DNA of 64,000 nt from Chloroflexota bacterium (lineage in GTDB: Bacteria; Chloroflexota; UBA11872; UBA12225; JAJDUF01): the NCBI GenBank assembly GCA_022826725.1, contig JAJDUF010000016.1, positions 186,001 through 250,000 on the forward strand, read 5' to 3'. The notes beneath the pieces were generated by a model, which searched no databases, was not told the DNA's origin, and saw only the letters and a list, made by a program, of their open reading frames with translations. Below are positions 59,501 to 64,000 of the stretch, piece by piece (positions within the stretch are counted from its first letter, which is position 1; every line of letters starts with the position of its first letter). The position numbers and the translations under genes were made by a program.

Positions 59501-61211
59501 GCCGCCCGACGTAGGTATCGAGCGACATGACCAACGACTCGCGCAGGGAGTCAATAGGCGGGTTGGTGACCTGGGCAAAACGCTGACGGAAATAGTTGTA
59601 GAGCGGACGCGACCACTGGGAGAGCACGGCCAGTGGGGTATCGTCGCCCATGGACCAGACCGCGTCTTTGCCGTCGGCACCCATGGCCTCGATGCAAAAC
59701 TGCAAGTCCTCCGCGGTGTATCCGAACGCGCGCCATAACTGCGGCAGCGCGTCTTCGGCGACGAGAGCTTGATCGCCCGGTTCGTGCCCGTTCTGCTCCG
59801 CGGTGATCTCCAACTGCATCACGTTCCGCGCGATCCATTCGCCGTAGGGGCGGTGGCGGGCAACGCGATCTTTGATCTGATCGTTGCGGAGCAGCTCCTG
59901 CCGCGCAGTGTCCACCGCGATCATCTCGCCGGGGCCGAGGCGGCCCTTCTCCACCACCGCGGCGTCGTCCACGGCAATGACGCCGACCTCGGAGGCCATC
60001 ACGACCAAGCCGTCGCGCAGCACCTGGTAGCGCGCGGGGCGGAGGCCATTGCGGTCGAGCGTGGCCGCTATCGTGGTGCCGTCGGTGAACGCCAGGGCGG
60101 CCGGGCCGTCCCACGGCTCCGTCAGCGCGGCGTGATACTCGTAGAAGGCCCGGCGCGTGGGGGTCATATCGGGCATGTTTTCCCAGGCTTCCGGCACCAA
60201 CAGCAGCATCGCGTGAAGGATGTCGCGCCCCGAAAGCTCAATAGCTTCGAGGGCGTTGTCGAGACTGGCCGAGTCGCTGCCACCGGGGACGCAGATCGGC
60301 TTGAGCCACTCCACCTGCTCGCGCCAGACCGGCGAGGCCAGCTCCGCCTCGCGGGCGGCCATCCAATTGCGGTTGCCTTGCAGCGTGTTGATCTCGCCGT
60401 TGTGGCCCAACTGTCGGAACGGCTGCGCCAAGGGCCAAGTCGGGAAGGTATTGGTGCTATACCGCTGATGGAACAGCGCCAGCGCCGTCTCAAAGGCGGG
60501 GTCGCGGAAGTCGCGGTAGAAGTCCCGGAGCTGTGGCGCCACGAACAGCCCTTTGTAGACAATCGTGCGATGCGACATGGAGGGGATGTAGAAGCTGCCG
60601 ATCCCCTCGTTGGCGACGCGGCGCTCGATCTCCTTGCGGGCGAGATACAGCGCGCGCTCAAACCCGAGATTCGAAGCGCCGAGGGGCCGGCCGAGAAGGA
60701 GTTGCCGAATGTCCGGTTGGGTGGCCGTGGCCTTCTCCCCCAGCACCTCGCTTTGCACCGGCACGGTGCGCCAACCGATCCGGCGGAGGCCGTGGCGCTC
60801 GACGACCCGCTCGATGATGCTCCGGCAGCGTGCCGTCACCTCCGCCCCATCGTGTGGCAAGAAGACCATCGCCACACCGATGTCTTCCGGTGGTACATCG
60901 CCGTGTCCGAGCCGCGCCGCCTCACGCGCGAAGAGCCGGCGGGGTACTTGCGTCAGCACACCGGCGCCGTCACCGGTCTTGGCGTCGGCATCCACGGCAC
61001 CGCGATGCGTGAGATTGATCACGCTCTCCAGAGCTAGGTCCAGCACGCGATGCGACGGCCGGCCGCTGAGGTCGGCAATGAAGCCGACACCACACGAGTC
61101 ATGCTCCGATTGCGGGTCGTACAACCCGCGCCGGGGCGGTAACCCGGCGTCGAGCACCGGCTGTCGGCGGGGCAGTATGCCCGTGGGGCACCGCTTCTCT
61201 TGCGAATCCAT
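56565..61211 (-). CDS. gltB: Glutamate synthase, large subunit
   Basis: About 1548 residues, transfers the amide N of glutamine to 2-oxoglutarate. Domains in order: N-terminal glutamine amidotransferase with catalytic Cys 40 in [14 protein letters not shown] (after a propeptide of 39 residues), [16 protein letters not shown] and [12 protein letters not shown]; a central domain; the FMN synthase domain with [37 protein letters not shown] and [16 protein letters not shown]; the 3Fe-4S cysteines in [13 protein letters not shown]; and the C-terminal GXGXG beta-helix ([33 protein letters not shown]). It is complete. The small subunit gltD is not beside it, so the electron donor is encoded elsewhere or it is ferredoxin-dependent. 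Confidence 0.95.
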   Translation of the reverse strand: [1548 protein letters not shown]

Positions 61212-61621
61212 TCGTGTGTTCAGCACTCCATCCCAGGCCCACTACCTAGGCGCGAGAGGACGGAAAAGCGGCCCAACACCCCCCTAACTCCCTCGCGGAG
61301 CTCCGAGTGTGTGGACCGCGCCGTCTCTCGGTATGAACGTAGGACAACCGTTGGGAGGTTACGAGGGCGATTCAGTACCGCTCCCGGCAGGCCCGTTCCT
61401 GCATACCGGCCCTCATTGGCCGGGGGACCAACAAGATGCCCTACTCTTGGCACACAGTATAGCCGATTGGCCGCCGCTTTGGTTGCTCTCCGAAAGCGGC
61501 GCCTCTCTCCCGGCCCCCCTATGGTCCCCCCGCTGCGCGGGGAGACGGGCGCAACATGTTGCGCCCCTACGGCTTACCCCCCTGCCCCAGTCAGCCGCTG
61601 CGGCAGGAGGAGGTAGGGCTG
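61212..61621. other. Intergenic region between purA and gltB
   Basis: 410 bp without a credible gene. It must hold the gltB promoter; on the minus strand TATACT near 61455 is a fair -10 without a good -35. At 61513-61571 are a family B hairpin (CCCCCCTATGGTCCCCCCGCTGCG) and the palindrome GGGCGCAACATGTTGCGCCC followed by CTACGG, the same unit seen inside the two MITE-like elements. Confidence 0.5.
61513..61571. repeat. Repeat cluster: family B plus GGGCGnnnTnnnCGCCC palindrome
   Basis: CCCGGCCCCCCTATGGTCCCCCC then GCTGCGCGGGGAGACGGGCG and CAACATGTTGCGCCCCTACGG. The second half resembles the right side of the MITE-like elements but the terminal repeat is absent, so this looks like a partial copy. 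Confidence 0.55.
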
Positions 61622-62929
61622 CTAGGCTGCAAACCGTCGGTCGGTAGCGACAATGACCTGATCGCGAACCGGGCCAACGGCAACGATGTCAACGGGCACA
61701 CCCACAAACTCGGCGATACGGGCAAGGTAGGCGCGGGCGGCCGCGGGGAGTCGCTCGAAGTGGCGGATGTCCGACGTTGGCTCCTGCCAGCCCGGCAAGT
61801 CCTCGTAGACCGGCTCGACCCGCTCCACGACACGGGTGGGCGGGAGCGTGTCGTAGGTCCGGCCAGTCTGCGGATCGCGGTAGCCAGTGCAGATGCGGAG
61901 CATCGGGAACGGATCAAGTACGTCGAGCTTGGTCACAGCCAGACGGCTGTAGCCGTTCAGCAAGGCGCCGTACCGCACGGCGACGAGGTCCAGCCAGCCG
62001 CAGCGGCGCGGGCGCCCGGTCGTGGCACCAAACTCCCAGCCCTCCTCCGGGCCACCGCCACGCAACTCATCGGCCAGCTCGCCGGCCAGCTCGGTCGGGA
62101 AGGGGCCGGCGCCGACGCAGGTGCTAAACGCCTTGACCACACCGACCACGTCGGTGATGGCCCAAGGAGGAATCCCGGCCCCGGTAGCTCCGCCGCTAGC
62201 CAGTGGGTTCGAGGAGGTGACCCACGGGTAGATGCCCCAGTCGAGGTCGCGCATCACGCCCAGTTGCCCCTCCAGGACAATGCGGGCCTGGCGCTCTAGC
62301 GCCGCGTGGAGGAGCGGCACGGGGTCCACGATGCGGTCGGCGAGCCGCTGCGCGAGCACACCGTATTGGGCGGTAATCTGCGCGGCGTCGGGCACCGGCG
62401 CCTGGTACACGTGCTCGAACAGCGGCGCGCGTGCGGCAATCGCCTGCGCCAGGCGCTCCCGGAAGTAGGGCGGATCGAGCAGATCACCGACCTGCAACCC
62501 GATGCGGCCGACTTTGTCGCTGTAGGCCGGGCCAACGCCGCGATGCGTCGTGCCGATAGCGCGTTCACCGCGCGCGGCCTCGTCGAGCTTGTCCAGGTCA
62601 ATGTGATAGGGCAGCACCAGTTGGGCACGCTCGGAAATCCGCAGGCCGTCCAACGAGATACCGCGCGCGGTTAGCTCGTCCATCTCGCCCAGGAGCGCCT
62701 GCGGATCAACGACGGTACCGCTGCCGATGAGGCACGTCACGCCAGGCTGGAAGATGCCGGCCGGGACAAGGTGGAGTTTGAAGACCCCATGGTCGTTGAC
62801 AATGGTATGGCCGGCATTGTTGCCCCCTTGAAAGCGGATGACAAGGTCGGCCTGCTGGGCAAGGAGATCAACAATACGCCCCTTGCCTTCATCTCCCCAT
62901 TGGGCACCGACAACCGCCGTGACCGACAT
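61622..62929 (-). CDS. purA: Adenylosuccinate synthetase
   Basis: Joins IMP and aspartate with GTP in AMP synthesis. N-terminal VVGAQWGDEGKGRIVDLLAQ is the purA signature with the GTP loop, RFQGGNNAGHTIVNDHGVFKLHLVPAG the IMP site, then THRGVGPAYSDKVGRIGLQVGDL and EGQLGVMRDLDWGIYPWVTSSNP, all in order. C-terminal DVLDPFPMLRICTGYRD matches the base-specificity region (KlDVLD). Length ~435 typical. Start ATG 62929 or GTG 62935, two codons apart. No other purine gene is adjacent. Confidence 0.95.
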   Translation of the reverse strand: MSVTAVVGAQWGDEGKGRIVDLLAQQADLVIRFQGGNNAGHTIVNDHGVFKLHLVPAGIFQPGVTCLIGSGTVVDPQALLGEMDELTARGISLDGLRISERAQLVLPYHIDLDKLDEAARGERAIGTTHRGVGPAYSDKVGRIGLQVGDLLDPPYFRERLAQAIAARAPLFEHVYQAPVPDAAQITAQYGVLAQRLADRIVDPVPLLHAALERQARIVLEGQLGVMRDLDWGIYPWVTSSNPLASGGATGAGIPPWAITDVVGVVKAFSTCVGAGPFPTELAGELADELRGGGPEEGWEFGATTGRPRRCGWLDLVAVRYGALLNGYSRLAVTKLDVLDPFPMLRICTGYRDPQTGRTYDTLPPTRVVERVEPVYEDLPGWQEPTSDIRHFERLPAAARAYLARIAEFVGVPVDIVAVGPVRDQVIVATDRRFAA

Positions 62930-63066
62930 ATTCACTCCTTCTATTTGAGTCCAGCGCTCCTTTTGGCCCCAGAGAATGTAGCAGTGCCGGCCGCAGACAA
63001 CAAGCCGGAGTCCGCACCGGTGGGAGCCGGGAGCGAACGGACTACGAGGCGCAGTAGCCGAGTGGC

Positions 63067-63969
63067 TTAGGGAGCAGTAGCGAAACCTTGCTGAAGCGCT
63101 TGGTCGGCGAGTGCGAAGCCTTGGTCGAGAGCGAGGAACGACAGCAGCCCTAGCGCCACGCCGCGGGCCGGCACCTCCGGCCGCTGGGTGAGGAAGCGAC
63201 GCTCGAACGGGTTGGTAAGATAAGCCATTTCCAAGATGATCGCCGGGGTGTCTTGACTGATGGTGTGGCGATAGCGCCGGCTATTGAATGCATAGTAGCC
63301 GGTCATGTTGTAGCTGACGTGGGGACTCCGGGGCAGCCCCGTGACCGCGCCGTACCTATGGAGCATGTGCTGGAGCAGGGCCTCGTCCAGCGGATTGCGG
63401 TCAATGATCGGAGCACGCCGCCAGACATCGCGCCAGAGTTCACGGTTTGATGAGGCGGTAGGATTTTCGCGTCGCCAGTCCAATAGCCAGGACCGGTCCC
63501 GCCACTCGGCACGGGCGGCCTTGTATCCGGCCACCTGACTACTCACGACTCCGTCGGCGTGAAGACTGACAAAGGCATCGGCGAGATACCCGGGAGGGAT
63601 CGTTGCCGGGAGCAGATCAACGGCGATGCCGAGGGGGGCAAGCAGCGCTCGCACCTGCTCGGCGACCAGGAGATTGACCTCCACCTCACTCACTCCCCCG
63701 GCGTAGGCTCCTGTCTGCCCACGCAGACGCCGCAATTCATCGGGCATCTCGGCCGCCCGCCAATGACCCACTTGCAGGCCGATGTGCGGCACACCGGAAC
63801 GTCCGACCGGCGCCAACGAAGGCGATAGCGGCGCCGCGGCCGCCGGCACCGCTTCTGTCAGCCGCTGCGCGATGCCGAGTGCCCCTCCTGCTACGCCCAG
63901 CGCGACGAAAGAGCGCCGTTTCAGCTTCTGCCGCGCGGGACTAGCGATACCGTTGACGCGCTGCGACAT
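63067..63969 (-). CDS. N-acetylmuramoyl-L-alanine amidase (amidase_3)
   Basis: 300 residues, zinc amidase that cuts the peptide from murein. The N terminus KLKRRSFVALGVAGGALGIAQ is a Tat-like signal (RRSFVALG) with cleavage near PAAAAP. Zn ligands in order: His in IGLQVGHW, Glu in VSEVEVNLLVAEQV, His in SLHADGVV, and the catalytic Glu in AIILEMAYLTNPFE. Between them is a long insert (RDRSWLLDWRRENPTASSNREL), larger than in small amidases, consistent with remodelling enzymes. It would act in the cell wall. Start ATG 63969. It is 137 bp upstream of purA on the same strand. Confidence 0.88.
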   Translation of the reverse strand: MSQRVNGIASPARQKLKRRSFVALGVAGGALGIAQRLTEAVPAAAAPLSPSLAPVGRSGVPHIGLQVGHWRAAEMPDELRRLRGQTGAYAGGVSEVEVNLLVAEQVRALLAPLGIAVDLLPATIPPGYLADAFVSLHADGVVSSQVAGYKAARAEWRDRSWLLDWRRENPTASSNRELWRDVWRRAPIIDRNPLDEALLQHMLHRYGAVTGLPRSPHVSYNMTGYYAFNSRRYRHTISQDTPAIILEMAYLTNPFERRFLTQRPEVPARGVALGLLSFLALDQGFALADQALQQGFATAP

Positions 63970-64000
63970 GCGGGCTATCCTCCCTTTTCGGAGGTGTACA

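Noticed and set aside
59769..61037. 422-codon + strand frame inside gltB
   Set aside because: Shadow of the glutamate synthase gene, with no domain of its own.

Overview
The window is high-GC bacterial chromosome with dense coding on both strands, many GTG/TTG starts and short intergenic gaps carrying families of C-rich interspersed repeats. Gene content (ATG22-like major facilitator transporters, a MoxR/DUF58/von Willebrand operon, a collagen-like lipoprotein, small separate secD and secF, Gfo/Idh/MocA and phosphotriesterase-like enzymes) suggests Chloroflexota, probably class Thermomicrobia (Sphaerobacter/Thermomicrobium relatives). That placement is inference from gene style. No rRNA, tRNA or CRISPR array was recognised.

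Layout. 0-9 kb: a cut-off Uma2-family nuclease, a beta-class DNA methyltransferase, small proteins, a protein disulfide oxidoreductase whose second active site is encoded TGA-Pro-His-Cys (candidate selenoprotein), a P-loop kinase, a BtrH-like papain-fold protein, and a DUF5131/TcmP pair; the TcmP gene is visibly AT-richer than its neighbours. 9-21 kb: phosphotriesterase-like hydrolase, aroB, PHP phosphoesterase, two tandem ATG22-type transporters, Fic with a broken Phd-like antitoxin upstream, a HEPN-like protein, a sulfatase stub, a zinc alcohol dehydrogenase and a class III aminotransferase. 21.4-31.6 kb: a six-gene operon, coiled-coil membrane protein, MoxR, DUF58, two VWA membrane proteins and a membrane-anchored beta-propeller.

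31.6-45 kb: accessory carbohydrate and organic-acid metabolism (SDR, lipoprotein solute-binding protein, rhamnose mutarotase, amidohydrolase, MFS, FAD oxidoreductase, Gfo/Idh/MocA, a two-subunit TPP decarboxylase, ThuA) mixed with defence-like parts: an ATPase/PIN-domain pair, DUF5343 and the scar of a deleted DNA methylase. 45-50.5 kb: small proteins, a secreted HtrA-type protease, a kinase, DUF2461 and a MarR regulator. 50.6-64 kb: core genes glnA, secD, secF, gltB and purA, with an aldo/keto reductase and a Tat-type cell-wall amidase. GlnA and GltB together give ammonium assimilation, but no gltD lies here.

The strongest unusual signals are the in-frame TGA at 3863-3865 followed by a SECIS-like hairpin, the DUF5131/TcmP and ATPase/PIN pairs, the collagen-like linker on a solute-binding lipoprotein, and two copies of a short element with terminal inverted repeats (about 35.6 and 55.3 kb). 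Limits: everything was read by eye from sequence; family names rest on recalled motifs, not on searches.
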